Shown: in pieces, positions 1-9,093 of the stretch
Position numbering within the stretch: position 1 is the first letter of the stretch
Layout: the number at the start of each line of letters is the position of its first letter
Made by a program: the position numbers and the translations under genes
The notes under the pieces: model-generated
Told to the model about the DNA's origin: nothing
The model's input: the letters and a program-made list of their open reading frames with translations, nothing else
The model's database searches: none
NCBI GenBank assembly: GCA_964605795.1
Contig: CAZSDZ010000005.1
Location: 1 to 64,000 of the forward strand
DNA: 64,000 bases
Reading direction: 5' to 3'
Source: JAFGOM01 sp964605795
GTDB lineage: Archaea; Halobacteriota; Methanomicrobia; Methanomicrobiales; Methanospirillaceae

Positions 1-92
1 GAAAAAGTACCATTTCCGATGGAGGTATCAGATCCATTCGGAGATACTGATCAAAACAAAAGATTTAATAAAAGAAACACGGAAATTAAATC

Positions 93-425
93 ATGGATCT
101 CACAATGGGTGCGATACTGTCATTTGTGGTAGCGTTGATCATTTCAACGATCATCATTTATGTCGTAACAAAGGTACTGGGAGAAACAGAAGGAATAAAG
201 ACCGCTCTTATTGCTGCAGTCATCGGAACCGTGATTTACATGGTTATCTATGCACTTCTCGGACAGGGACTTATTGCAGCATTTATCGCAGGCATTGCAT
301 GGCTGATTGCATTAAAGAAACTCTACTCAATCGGCTGGATGAAATCCCTGTTGATTGCGGTAATAATCTGGATTCTGACATCAATCGTTGGTTTTTTACT
401 GCCCGGACTCACCGGCCCCCTGTAA
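93..425 (+). CDS. Small four-helix membrane protein, unknown function
   Basis: A 110-residue, almost entirely hydrophobic protein with about four predicted transmembrane segments (roughly residues 5-27, 35-57, 60-76 and 83-105). I recognise no family motif. It stands alone, reads rightward and converges on the TrkA-like gene, with a T-run just after its stop. No strong ribosome binding site precedes the ATG, so a leaderless or weakly initiated transcript is possible. It is probably a real gene because its composition is consistently that of a membrane protein and there is no competing frame. Confidence 0.6.
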   Translation: MDLTMGAILSFVVALIISTIIIYVVTKVLGETEGIKTALIAAVIGTVIYMVIYALLGQGLIAAFIAGIAWLIALKKLYSIGWMKSLLIAVIIWILTSIVGFLLPGLTGPL

Positions 426-444
426 GGTTGAATCCAGGGTACTC

Positions 445-451
445 TTTTTTT
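445..451 (+). terminator. T-run terminator after the small membrane protein
   Basis: Seven consecutive T about 20 bases after the stop codon. Archaeal RNA polymerase terminates at such U-tracts, often without a hairpin. Assignment rests on position only. Confidence 0.35.
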
Positions 452-511
452 CCACTCCCGATTGGGAACAAAATATAGTCATATGCAATAGAATCCTCAT
501 CTTCTCAGTTT

Positions 512-1186
512 TTATCCTGGTTTTTTCATGATATCCGATACATTACCCAGATCAGATACATGAACAACAGCTATCACTTCATCACCAGCATAAAGAACGG
601 TATTCCCCCGAGGGATAATAAGATCCCCTTTTCTGATGACCGCGGTCAGAACTGATTCAGCAGGAAGATGGAGATCCTTAATCGCGGTACCATCTGCAAT
701 AGAACCTGTACTTACAATATTCTCAACAACAGAATACTGTCCTTTTCTCAATTTTAAGAGGGTAAACATATCACCAAGAGACATCTCTTCAATAATCAGG
801 TGAGCCATGATATCGGCCTGATTTAGAGCGACATCAACACCCATCTCCCCGGAAAAAAGCCAGATATTTCCGGGAATATTAACCCGGGCGATCGTCGTTG
901 GTACCCGGTACTCAAATTTTGCTAGACTTGTTACAACCAGGTTTGTCTCATCGTACCGTGTTACCGCTGCAATAACATCAGTTTCCTGTATCCCGGCAGA
1001 TTCAAGAACATTTGGATCCGAACCATTTCCGGTTATGATTATACCCGCAGGAAGATGTAGTCGTAAGGTTTGTAACTCCTTTTCTGACTCTTCAATAATT
1101 TTGACCATATATCCGTCAGACAGGAGCAGCTTTGCAAGGTAGGTTCCGACTTTTCCCCCTCCCACAATGAGAATCCTCTTTGTCAT
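512..1186 (-). CDS. TrkA-like potassium transport regulatory protein (RCK)
   Basis: A 224-residue cytosolic protein with a Rossmann NAD-binding domain (GGGKVG at residues 9-14, acidic residue at the end of strand 2 in IIEESE) and a C-terminal TrkA-C/RCK_C domain from about residue 140. Such subunits gate Trk/Ktr potassium channels or other cation transporters in response to nucleotides. It is last in a three-gene operon, 14 bases after another TrkA paralogue, with GAGGGTGA as ribosome binding site. No TrkH/KtrB channel gene lies in the window, so its partner may be the neighbouring P-type ATPase or a channel elsewhere. Confidence 0.88.
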   Translation of the reverse strand: MTKRILIVGGGKVGTYLAKLLLSDGYMVKIIEESEKELQTLRLHLPAGIIITGNGSDPNVLESAGIQETDVIAAVTRYDETNLVVTSLAKFEYRVPTTIARVNIPGNIWLFSGEMGVDVALNQADIMAHLIIEEMSLGDMFTLLKLRKGQYSVVENIVSTGSIADGTAIKDLHLPAESVLTAVIRKGDLIIPRGNTVLYAGDEVIAVVHVSDLGNVSDIMKKPG

Positions 1187-1200
1187 GTCTTTTCACCCTC

Positions 1201-1851
1201 TCATGGACTCCCAAGCAATCGTTTCAATCGCTCAACTGAATGTTCCTCAACACAAACATGCACCACATCTTTCTTCTGAAAAATGGTACCTGTCGAGGGG
1301 AGGCTTGTCTTGCCATCCCGTGTTATTGCAATAACCTGGATCTCACCGGGAATTGTTACATGCAGAATCGAATGCCCAATAAGGAGAGAGGGGACCTCAA
1401 TCTTGACGATCCCTACTTCTCCATTTCCAAGAGTGTGGATTACATCGAGATGGGAAAATGTCAAAAGTTCAAGCAATCGCGAAATACCAAGAGTTACATT
1501 AGTAACAGTCTGTATTCCAAGTCTCCGGTAGATCTCTGCATTCTGGGGATCGTGAGTTCTGGCCACAACATTGGGAACATGAAATATCTGTCGTGCAACT
1601 CGTGCAACGACAACATTGATTGCATCACTTCCTGTTACTGCTGCCAGGCCGTCTGCCCGCTTGATCCCTGCCTTTATCAGAGACTCTTTTTCAAGAGCAT
1701 CCCCGATTATCACCTGTACACCGGAACCGGGATCCATTCGGTGCAGTACATCCTGATTCGTATCAACAACGGTAACATCATGTTGGGACCGACTCAATGC
1801 ATCAGCAAGACCTGATCCCATTCTTCCACAACCAATTATGACGATGTTCAT
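1201..1851 (-). CDS. TrkA-like potassium transport regulatory protein (RCK), paralogue
   Basis: 216 residues with an N-terminal NAD-binding fold (GCGRMG at residues 7-12, VVDTN ending strand 2 with Asp) and a C-terminal RCK_C-like domain. It is a diverged paralogue of the next gene in the operon; the two might form a heteromeric ring, but this is inference. Its ATG overlaps the TGA of the upstream P-type ATPase in an ATGA arrangement (1848-1851), which implies translational coupling and a linked role in cation transport. Confidence 0.88.
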   Translation of the reverse strand: MNIVIIGCGRMGSGLADALSRSQHDVTVVDTNQDVLHRMDPGSGVQVIIGDALEKESLIKAGIKRADGLAAVTGSDAINVVVARVARQIFHVPNVVARTHDPQNAEIYRRLGIQTVTNVTLGISRLLELLTFSHLDVIHTLGNGEVGIVKIEVPSLLIGHSILHVTIPGEIQVIAITRDGKTSLPSTGTIFQKKDVVHVCVEEHSVERLKRLLGSP

Positions 1852-4661
1852 AGTATTCTCCCAGACAAGCCAGACTCTTTCTTTTGTTCATGCAGGCGTA
1901 TTACCCCTTTGCGTATCTCCTCAGCTATCAGAAGGAGAGGAGCAAAGGCAAACAATAACAACCAGTTCTCCAGCGGGAATGCAGCGGTTCCAAATATCAC
2001 CTGTAGGGCAGGGACATATATTATCAGGATTACCAGCACCAGTTCGATAACGATACCGATCCAGATTAACCGGTTTGAAAAGAACCCGATATCAAAGATA
2101 GAGCCATGATCAGTCCGGCAGGCAAGGACATTTCCTATCTGCGTGGTGACAACCGCTGCTAGTGCCATGGCTGTTGCGGATTGATAGAGGGGGCCCAGAG
2201 AGGGTAAATCCAGGAACTGACCCCAGTATCCGTTTGTCCAGTACTGAAAGTAAAACGCTGATATCGCTGCCAAGCTCTGGATAGGACCCAGCCAGAGGTA
2301 CGACCGAATGAGAAGGGACCGGGTAATAAGATGCTCATTCATGCTTCGTGGAGGCTTATCCATCACTCCGGGTTCAGGTTTTTCAGCTCCAAGGGCAAGG
2401 GCCGGAACCAGATCAGTCCCCAGATCAATTGAAAGGATCTGCATAACGTCAAGTGCAAGAGGGATACGACCCTTACTGAAAGCAAAGAGGATAAAGGGTA
2501 CCGCTTCAGGAGTATTGCTGGTAAAGATGTAGCCGGTAAATTTTTTTATATTGGAATAAACCCCCCGTCCCTCCTCAACTGCATTTACTATCGACGCAAA
2601 ATTATCATCAGTAAGAACAACATCTGCTGCCTCCTTGGCAACATCTGTCCCACTCATCCCCATTGCAACACCAATATCAGCTTTTTTTATGGCCGGGGCA
2701 TCGTTGACACCATCGCCGGTAACCGCAACAATATGTCCCATTTCCTGAAGAGAACTGACAATTCGTAGCTTATGCTCAGGGGATGCACGGGCAAAAATTA
2801 CATCACCGGAAAGGATCTCCTGTAATGTTCTCTCATCCATCAGATCAAGATCCGCTCCCGTAACAATTGCCGTCTCTTTTTTGGCGATACCGATCTTCTG
2901 AGCGATACTTTTCGCAGTAAGGCCATAATCGCCGGTTATCATGATAATCCTGATGCACGCACGTCTACATTTTTCGACAGCCAGTGCAACCTCGGGGCGG
3001 GGCGGATCCATCATCGCGATGAGACCTAAGAATGTGAGATTCGTCTCCATTGCTTCCGGATCATGCATTGATACGTCACGGGGAAGAGAGCGTTTTGCAA
3101 CACCCAGAATGCGTAACCCATATGAGGCATATTCGTCAATGACCTGCTCTACCTCTCTTCTCATCGCATCGCTCAATACAATAATCTCCCCTTCAATCTG
3201 AATCGAGGTTGAAGAGAGAAGTACAGAAGCAGGGTCCCCTTTGAGATAGAGGATATCAGCATTTCCAACATGGTGTATCGTGCTCATCATTTTTCTTCGT
3301 GACTCAAAGGGAAATTCCTTGATTCTTGGCGCTTTCTCGCTCTCCTGTTCAGTAACAACCCCCCCTTTTCTTGCAGCAACAAGGATTGCCCCTTCGGTGG
3401 GATCCCCTAGAACAGACCAGATTGGTGATTTATCATCAGGGGGGACGAGTCGTGCATTCGTACAGAGACCTGAAACCACGAGGACCTGATGCAGATCGTT
3501 TCTTGTTGTTTCAGGAACATCTTCACCTTCCGGCAGGATCTCTCCATCCGGAGTATACCCAACCCCGGTAACGGAATAGTGTCGTTTTGAGACCCAGATC
3601 TTTTGTACCGTCATCTCATTCTGGGTGAGCGTCCCTGTTTTGTCAGTACAGATTACTGAAGTACATCCCAATGTCTCAACCGCAGACATTCGTTTAATTA
3701 TCGCGTTTCTATCTGCCATCCGCTGCGATCCCCGGGCCAGGGCAAGGGTAACCGTGGGCAGGAGACCTTCAGGAATAAAGGCAACAATCATCCCAAGGGC
3801 AAAGATAAAACTCCCTGCTACGGTTATGGTAGTCATTGCCAGGAGGATCAGGAAAAATAAAAGACCAATACCAACTGCGATGATACTCACCGTTCTCGTG
3901 ACATGGATCATCTCCTTCTGTAACGGACTTAATTCATCTTCCAGGGTATTTGTTATATGCGCGATCTTGCCAAATTCGGTCTTCATTCCTGTGGCAAAAA
4001 CGACGGCTTTTCCTGTTCCTGATGCGACAAATGTTCCTGCAAAAACAAGATTTGGATATTCTATCCAGGATAGATCTGACGATAGTACGGGATCTGCTAT
4101 CTTTTTGACCGGATGAGACTCACCAGTAAGGACTGACTGATCTACTCTCAACGATGCAGTCTCAACAAGCCTGGCATCGGCAGGGATATGATCTCCTTCG
4201 GCGAGGACGAGCAGATCACCAGGAACGATATCAGATGCAAGAATCTCCACCACTACACCATCCCTGATGACCAGTACATGATGCGGAAGCAGGTTCATAA
4301 GCGCTTCTGATGCTTTTTCTGCCCGGTATTCCTGCCAGAATGAAAAAAAACCGTTGATGAGGTTTACTAGAAAAATTGCTACTCCCAACTGGGGCATCCC
4401 TGCAATAAAGGCAACAATACCACCAATCCAGAGCAGTATTGCCATTAAATGGGTGAAGTTTGCAAAAAACCGGGAATAAAGTGATTTTTTCCTGACTCGC
4501 TGAAGGATGTTCGCCCCGAATATCTGGAGATGGGAAACAGCATCTCCAGAGGTCAATCCCTGCTGAGATGTTTGAAAGGTTGTAAATACCTCTCCGATCG
4601 GCATTTCAGGGAGATTATCCTTTTGTTTTTCCGTCATTCCCGTTTCTGGTTCCCCACTCAT
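1848..4661 (-). CDS. P-type cation ATPase, P2C (Na+/K+-ATPase-like)
   Basis: A complete 937-residue P-type ATPase: N-terminal cation_ATPase_N domain, TGES actuator loop (179-182), phosphorylated Asp340 in DKTGT, KGDP nucleotide-domain motif (474-477) and TGDGVNDAP hinge (about 648-656). Membrane motifs point to the Na+/K+-ATPase branch rather than SERCA: FIPEGLLPTVT in M4 (Glu298), TSNTPE in M5 (Ser715, Asn716, Glu719), and IDLGTD in M6 (Asp746, Asp750). These match the animal enzyme's K+/Na+ ligands by motif. No beta subunit is encoded nearby; two TrkA/RCK genes follow, the first in ATGA overlap. An alternative start is Met9. The actual transported ion is not proven by sequence. Confidence 0.9.
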   Translation of the reverse strand: MSGEPETGMTEKQKDNLPEMPIGEVFTTFQTSQQGLTSGDAVSHLQIFGANILQRVRKKSLYSRFFANFTHLMAILLWIGGIVAFIAGMPQLGVAIFLVNLINGFFSFWQEYRAEKASEALMNLLPHHVLVIRDGVVVEILASDIVPGDLLVLAEGDHIPADARLVETASLRVDQSVLTGESHPVKKIADPVLSSDLSWIEYPNLVFAGTFVASGTGKAVVFATGMKTEFGKIAHITNTLEDELSPLQKEMIHVTRTVSIIAVGIGLLFFLILLAMTTITVAGSFIFALGMIVAFIPEGLLPTVTLALARGSQRMADRNAIIKRMSAVETLGCTSVICTDKTGTLTQNEMTVQKIWVSKRHYSVTGVGYTPDGEILPEGEDVPETTRNDLHQVLVVSGLCTNARLVPPDDKSPIWSVLGDPTEGAILVAARKGGVVTEQESEKAPRIKEFPFESRRKMMSTIHHVGNADILYLKGDPASVLLSSTSIQIEGEIIVLSDAMRREVEQVIDEYASYGLRILGVAKRSLPRDVSMHDPEAMETNLTFLGLIAMMDPPRPEVALAVEKCRRACIRIIMITGDYGLTAKSIAQKIGIAKKETAIVTGADLDLMDERTLQEILSGDVIFARASPEHKLRIVSSLQEMGHIVAVTGDGVNDAPAIKKADIGVAMGMSGTDVAKEAADVVLTDDNFASIVNAVEEGRGVYSNIKKFTGYIFTSNTPEAVPFILFAFSKGRIPLALDVMQILSIDLGTDLVPALALGAEKPEPGVMDKPPRSMNEHLITRSLLIRSYLWLGPIQSLAAISAFYFQYWTNGYWGQFLDLPSLGPLYQSATAMALAAVVTTQIGNVLACRTDHGSIFDIGFFSNRLIWIGIVIELVLVILIIYVPALQVIFGTAAFPLENWLLLFAFAPLLLIAEEIRKGVIRLHEQKKESGLSGRIL

Positions 4662-4880
4662 TGCATCTCGTTACCTGTTCGTAGGGTAGCCCAATACAAA
4701 AATATTCGCTTTTATTCAAAACAAAAGAAACAGAAACCAAATAACAAAAATCTAAAAATTTCAAGATCAGAAACAGAAATCCAGGAGTTATGGGATTGCA
4801 TAAATCAGTCAGCAATCTTCGGGAACTACGCTAATACGATATCACTCTTCCAGATCGGGAAAATTATGCAACACGAATGA

Positions 4881-5729
4881 TCAGTACCCGGTTGCATAGT
4901 AATAGCCATCTTTGTGATGAATGGTGACAGGAACACAGAAGAGGGTACTGATCGTTTCACTGGTGAGGAGTTCTTCTTTCTTTCCATCACACCAGATCCT
5001 CCCGTTCTGCATCATAATCACACGCGAGATCTCAGGGATGATATCAGGAAGGGCGTGGGTTACCAGAATAATACAGGTACCTGACCTCGCAATGGTTCTT
5101 AAGGTCTGCCGGAGCAGATGAAGGGCATGCAGATCAAGATTACCGGCCGGCTCATCAAGAATAAGAACCCGGGGGTTGTGCACAAGAGCACGGCCGATAA
5201 GGAACCGGCGTGCTTCTCCATACGACATCGAAAGTATCATCCGGTCCATGAGATGGGATATCTCTAACAAGTCTGCAATCTTATCTGCCCGATCCTGCAT
5301 ATCAGGGGTTACGAGGTGGTGAAAGAGTCCGACACTGCTGAAAAAACCGGAAAGTATCATCTCTCTTCCTGTCATCTCCTGGAAAAACCGGGAGGCAAGA
5401 TCGGCAGAGACAATACCGATACGGGATCTCAATTCAAAAACATCCCAGGTCTCTCGTCCCCATATTTTCCATATCACAGATCTGTCGGCAATAACAGGGT
5501 GAATCTCGCGGATTACCGCCTTTATCAATGATGACTTGCCTGACCCGTTCGGACCAAGAATCGCTACATGTTCATTGTCAGGAATCGTGAGCGAGACGGT
5601 GTCAAGAACACGGTGAGTTCCAATATAACAGGTTACATTGAAGAACTCTACGAAATGTACCGGTTCTTTTACGGTAGAATGAGGAATTGGACTCATAAAG
5701 ACTGCATATCCTTTGACTGGTAAAACCAT
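4881..5729 (-). CDS. ABC-type ATPase, orphan (ModF/YlmA-like)
   Basis: 282 residues with one ABC nucleotide-binding domain: Walker A GPNGSGKSS, a signature of unusual form (MSYGEARRF in place of LSGGQ), Walker B VLILDEPAGNLD, and H-loop VTHALPD. No permease or substrate-binding protein is adjacent, unlike a normal importer. The pattern resembles ModF/YlmA-type ATPases whose role is poorly defined. Start could be Met1 or the Met near residue 12; neither has a clear ribosome binding site. It lies upstream of and codirectional with the P-type ATPase, but the AT-rich gap of about 220 bases suggests a separate promoter for that operon. Confidence 0.8.
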   Translation of the reverse strand: MVLPVKGYAVFMSPIPHSTVKEPVHFVEFFNVTCYIGTHRVLDTVSLTIPDNEHVAILGPNGSGKSSLIKAVIREIHPVIADRSVIWKIWGRETWDVFELRSRIGIVSADLASRFFQEMTGREMILSGFFSSVGLFHHLVTPDMQDRADKIADLLEISHLMDRMILSMSYGEARRFLIGRALVHNPRVLILDEPAGNLDLHALHLLRQTLRTIARSGTCIILVTHALPDIIPEISRVIMMQNGRIWCDGKKEELLTSETISTLFCVPVTIHHKDGYYYATGY

Positions 5730-5823
5730 ATCAGGATATGGGAGAACCAGATACCCGGGATCTCTGAACGTTTTATCGTATGTTCCTCATATCAGACCGG
5801 AGCAGAGATATCAGGATTATCCG

Positions 5824-5830
5824 AAAAAAA
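5824..5830 (-). terminator. T-run terminator after the PPC-repeat protein
   Basis: Seven A on the + strand, a U7 tract in the leftward transcript, eight bases past the stop codon. Confidence 0.35.
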
Positions 5831-5837
5831 GGGATTA

Positions 5838-7049
5838 TCAGCAGTTATAACTGCGAGTCCTCAACTGGTATGAACCGGAGCCCTGGGTTGCATAGACCCG
5901 TGCCTTGTATGTACCGGCAGACGGGTTTGTAATCTCTATTGCTCCATTGGGTCCGTATGATGAGTCTGACCAGTCATAGCTGCTTGGGCTTGGATCTCGG
6001 TTGAGAGCAACATACAGGTTAAAGTCATTATACCCGTATGCAGGTCCGGTCAGATCCCATCTGAGTCGTTTCTTTGATCCTGATAGGTCAAAGGAGTACT
6101 GGTCAAAGTTGCCTGATGTGAGTGTCCCGGAATCAACATAGTCATATGACGGGGTACAGCCACCCCCCCCACCACAGTTGTATGATTTCTGGTCAAGGGT
6201 ATAGTAACCGGAACCGCTCTTTGCAGAAATCATTACGTAGTAGGTGCCTGTCGAAGGATACGGCAGTTCAATCCATCCGTCAGGCCCGAAGGACGTGTCT
6301 GACCAGTCATAATTGGTCTGGGTTGGATAGCGGTTCAATGCAATGTAGATGTTAAAATCTGCATCTGCAGTCGAAGATGACGCAGCTGAGAGACCTACCG
6401 GTCGTGTCTTCTGGGGCCCTGTCAGTTTCCAGGTGGCAAGTGTCCGGTATCCTGATACATCATATGTGTAATAGTCATATCCTCCCTGGTTCAGATTACC
6501 TGACTTGGTTGACTGGTAAATCGGATAACAGGGTTCAATCGGGGTCACCGTCGGTGTCGGGGTATAACAGTTAAAACCGCGGTAATATAGCATGTAATTG
6601 CCGCTTCCTCGTATTGACTTGACCATCACATAGTAATATCCCATCTTCGGATTCTGGATCGATACCGTCCCGTCCGGTCCAAAAGACGTATCTGCCCAGT
6701 CATAACTGTTCTCTGTCGGGTACTTGTTATACGAGACATAGATGTTGAAATCTGCATCTGCTGTTGAGGAAGATTCTACCGAGAGGCCAACCGGTCTCGT
6801 CTTCTGGGGGCCAAACAGGTTCCAGATGAGATCCGTCCTGGCACTGGTCACGGGAAACGTGTAGTAGTCATACCGGTACTCACTGAGGGTTCCGGTCTTC
6901 AGGCTGCTCTCGATAATGCTACAGGGTCCGGGCATTACCGTATAACCTGCCTGTGTTATTGTCAGTTCATCATCGGCAGTGACTGGCAGAGCCAGAACAC
7001 AGCAGGTAATGATGAGCATGCTAATTAGTATTCCATGAATTAATCTCAT
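5838..7049 (-). CDS. Secreted protein with three tandem PPC-like repeats
   Basis: 403 residues with a typical signal peptide (about residues 1-25, ending near LPVTADD). The mature part is three repeats of about 110-120 residues (roughly 40-165, 172-292 and 297-403). Each carries a DFNIY/DFNLY strand, a YDW-DxSFGPDG segment and a closing GSGxY strand ending in a Cys-containing motif (FNCY, YNCG, YNC). This resembles PPC (pre-peptidase C-terminal) beta-sandwich domains that often sit at the C-terminus of exported proteins; here they form the whole protein. Short TPT linkers separate repeats. Ribosome binding site GGAGGAG precedes the ATG. It is paralogous to the upstream gene; function is unknown, perhaps surface binding. 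Confidence 0.75.
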   Translation of the reverse strand: MRLIHGILISMLIITCCVLALPVTADDELTITQAGYTVMPGPCSIIESSLKTGTLSEYRYDYYTFPVTSARTDLIWNLFGPQKTRPVGLSVESSSTADADFNIYVSYNKYPTENSYDWADTSFGPDGTVSIQNPKMGYYYVMVKSIRGSGNYMLYYRGFNCYTPTPTVTPIEPCYPIYQSTKSGNLNQGGYDYYTYDVSGYRTLATWKLTGPQKTRPVGLSAASSSTADADFNIYIALNRYPTQTNYDWSDTSFGPDGWIELPYPSTGTYYVMISAKSGSGYYTLDQKSYNCGGGGGCTPSYDYVDSGTLTSGNFDQYSFDLSGSKKRLRWDLTGPAYGYNDFNLYVALNRDPSPSSYDWSDSSYGPNGAIEITNPSAGTYKARVYATQGSGSYQLRTRSYNC

Positions 7050-7118
7050 TGTGTCTCCTCCATAACTGGATACTATGGTATATGCAGGGCATTAAAATAG
7101 GATTATCGGTGACTAAGA

Positions 7119-7136
7119 AAAAAGCTGAAGCTTTTT
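7119..7136. other. Perfect hairpin with T/A-rich arms
   Basis: AAAAAGC, loop TGAA, GCTTTTT: a 7-bp perfect stem ending in a T-run on both strands. It could terminate transcription in either direction or be a structured leader element about 70 bases upstream of the 7049 start codon. Confidence 0.4.
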
Positions 7137-7521
7137 CCCCTCCCTGACACTGCTACCGGCGATATACCGGGGATTGTTCCTGCAACAGGCGGATATGTGA
7201 ATATAGCAACATACCTCATTGCATGGGCAAAACAGAATTAACGCTGTTATATCCGGAATAATAAAAAAATACTGCAGTTATGGATTGGATCGGTAACTCC
7301 GTCTTTTGTATGCGCGAATTGGTATCACACCCTCAGTATCAGCCCGGTTATCAGAAAAACACAGAAATTTCATAAATTCGGATAAATCGAATATTTTTGA
7401 GGGTTATCGGATCTTCAGACCTCTTCTCGCCAGCTATTCAGTGATGTAAAACCAGGAGAAAAAAAGGGATTTAGAGAGCTCCTGCGATCATTGACTGTCC
7501 TGCTCCTGATAAAAGTCTCCC

Positions 7522-7528
7522 AAAAAAA
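7522..7528 (-). terminator. T-run terminator after the larger PPC-repeat protein
   Basis: U7 tract in the leftward transcript, about 18 bases after the stop codon at 7546. Same arrangement as for the paralogue. Confidence 0.35.
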
Positions 7529-7545
7529 GGGAGAGAGAAACGGTA

Positions 7546-9093
7546 TTAGCAGTTGTAACTCCTGGTCCGAAGGTTGTATGAACCACTACCCCGGGTTGCA
7601 TAGACCCTGGCGTAGTACTTGCCGTTTAGGGGATTGGTGATCTCAACTACGGCATTCGGTCCAAAGGATCTGTCGGCCCAGTCATAGTTAGTCGGACTCG
7701 GGTTCCGATTCCGGGCTACATACAGGTTAAAATCAGTATACCCAGATACAGGGCCGGTCAGATCAAACCGAAGCCGTTTCTTTGATCCGGAAAGATCAAA
7801 TGAATACTGATCAAATGCACCCGTTGCCAGGGTTCCCTGGTCTCCATAATCATAGGAAGGACTGCAACCCCCGTCACAATTATACGATTTCTGGTCAAGC
7901 GTATAGGATCCCGATCCGCTCTTTGCCAGAACCATCACGTAATACGTTCCGGTTGACGGGTAGGGTAGTTCGATAGTCCCATCCGGTCCAAAAGACGTAT
8001 CTGCCCAGTCATAATTGGTCTGGGTCGGATACCGGTTCCGTGCGATGTAGATGTTAAAATCTGCATCCGCCGTGGGTGAGGCTGCCATAAGGGCATAGCC
8101 TACCGGCCGGGTCCGCTGTGGTCCGGTCAGTTTCCAGGTAAGAAGGGTCCGGTAACCACCGACTGAGTACGAGTAGTAATCATATCCGCCCTGGTTCAGG
8201 TTACCACTCTTGGTTGACTGGTAGATAGGAGGACAGGGCACTGGCGGTGTTGTCGTGGGTGTGGGGGAATAGCAGTTGAAAGTCTGGTAGTTGAGTTGGT
8301 AACTGCCACTCCCCTTCAGCGATTTGACCATGACATAGTAATATCCTGTCTTCGGGCTCTTGATCGAGACATATCCATCCGGTCCATACGAGGTATCTGC
8401 CCAGTCATACCGTGACTCGGTAGGGTACGTGTTATACGAGACATAGATGTTAAAATCTGCATCTGCCGTGGGTGAGGAAGCCATAAGGGCATAGCCAACC
8501 GGCCGGGTATTCTGCGGACCAAAGAGCTGCCAGATGAGATCCGTCCGGGTACTGGTCACCGGGAACGTATAGTAGTCATATCGGTACTGATCAAGATAAC
8601 CGGTCTTTGAACTGGTATCTGTCGGGTTACAGGGGCCGGGAATAGGTTGATACGTAGGCACCGGAGTAATCGGAGGGGTTGGTGGCAATGGTGGTGTTGG
8701 TAGCGGGGATACCTGCTGGTTCTTTGCTGTAAAGGTGAACGTTCCACTGCCATATACCGGATCAATACTGAAATACCAGAGTCCCGGACCGACATCCATG
8801 TGCTTGTACTGGGACGGGCCTGTCTCTGCAATGGTATAATCGTACTTGTAACTGGTGTACGACGGCCAGTTACCACCCTGTTTCGCATACAGGTCAAAAT
8901 CCGCTCCAGCAGGAGCATAGAGATCAATACGTGCATCAGACGAGATCTGGATCTGGGTCTGATACGGAAACGACCCTGCAGAGAGATATGCTGACTTGGT
9001 GATCGTCGTGCCCACATCTGCTCCTGCAGGGAGTGCGGTTATGCATATAAGCAGTACAATAACCGCTACGGTAGTGAGATAAACGGGTTTCAT
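7546..9093 (-). CDS. Secreted protein with four PPC-like repeats
   Basis: 515 residues: signal peptide (1-25, cleavage after ALPAGA), an extra N-terminal PPC-like domain (about 30-128, with DFDLYAK), a proline-rich linker (about 130-155), then three repeats matching the downstream paralogue almost segment for segment (YDYYTFPVT, FGPQNTRPVGY, TADADFNIYV, YDWADTS, GSGSY). The C-terminal repeat is the most diverged and ends YNLRTRSYNC, as in the paralogue. Ribosome binding site GGAGGA. The pair arose by tandem duplication; leader sequences are also similar. Probably an exported or surface protein; the activity is unknown and no enzymatic domain is visible. Confidence 0.75.
   Translation of the reverse strand: MKPVYLTTVAVIVLLICITALPAGADVGTTITKSAYLSAGSFPYQTQIQISSDARIDLYAPAGADFDLYAKQGGNWPSYTSYKYDYTIAETGPSQYKHMDVGPGLWYFSIDPVYGSGTFTFTAKNQQVSPLPTPPLPPTPPITPVPTYQPIPGPCNPTDTSSKTGYLDQYRYDYYTFPVTSTRTDLIWQLFGPQNTRPVGYALMASSPTADADFNIYVSYNTYPTESRYDWADTSYGPDGYVSIKSPKTGYYYVMVKSLKGSGSYQLNYQTFNCYSPTPTTTPPVPCPPIYQSTKSGNLNQGGYDYYSYSVGGYRTLLTWKLTGPQRTRPVGYALMAASPTADADFNIYIARNRYPTQTNYDWADTSFGPDGTIELPYPSTGTYYVMVLAKSGSGSYTLDQKSYNCDGGCSPSYDYGDQGTLATGAFDQYSFDLSGSKKRLRFDLTGPVSGYTDFNLYVARNRNPSPTNYDWADRSFGPNAVVEITNPLNGKYYARVYATRGSGSYNLRTRSYNC

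Larger units (their letters stand above)
7050..7545. other. Intergenic region between the two PPC-repeat genes
   Basis: About 500 bases with no credible gene. The right-hand 60 bases next to 7049 are the promoter/leader of the downstream paralogue and resemble the leader of the gene starting at 9093. A hairpin lies at 7119-7136 and a U-tract for the upstream gene at 7522-7528. The rest shows nothing I can name. Confidence 0.5.
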
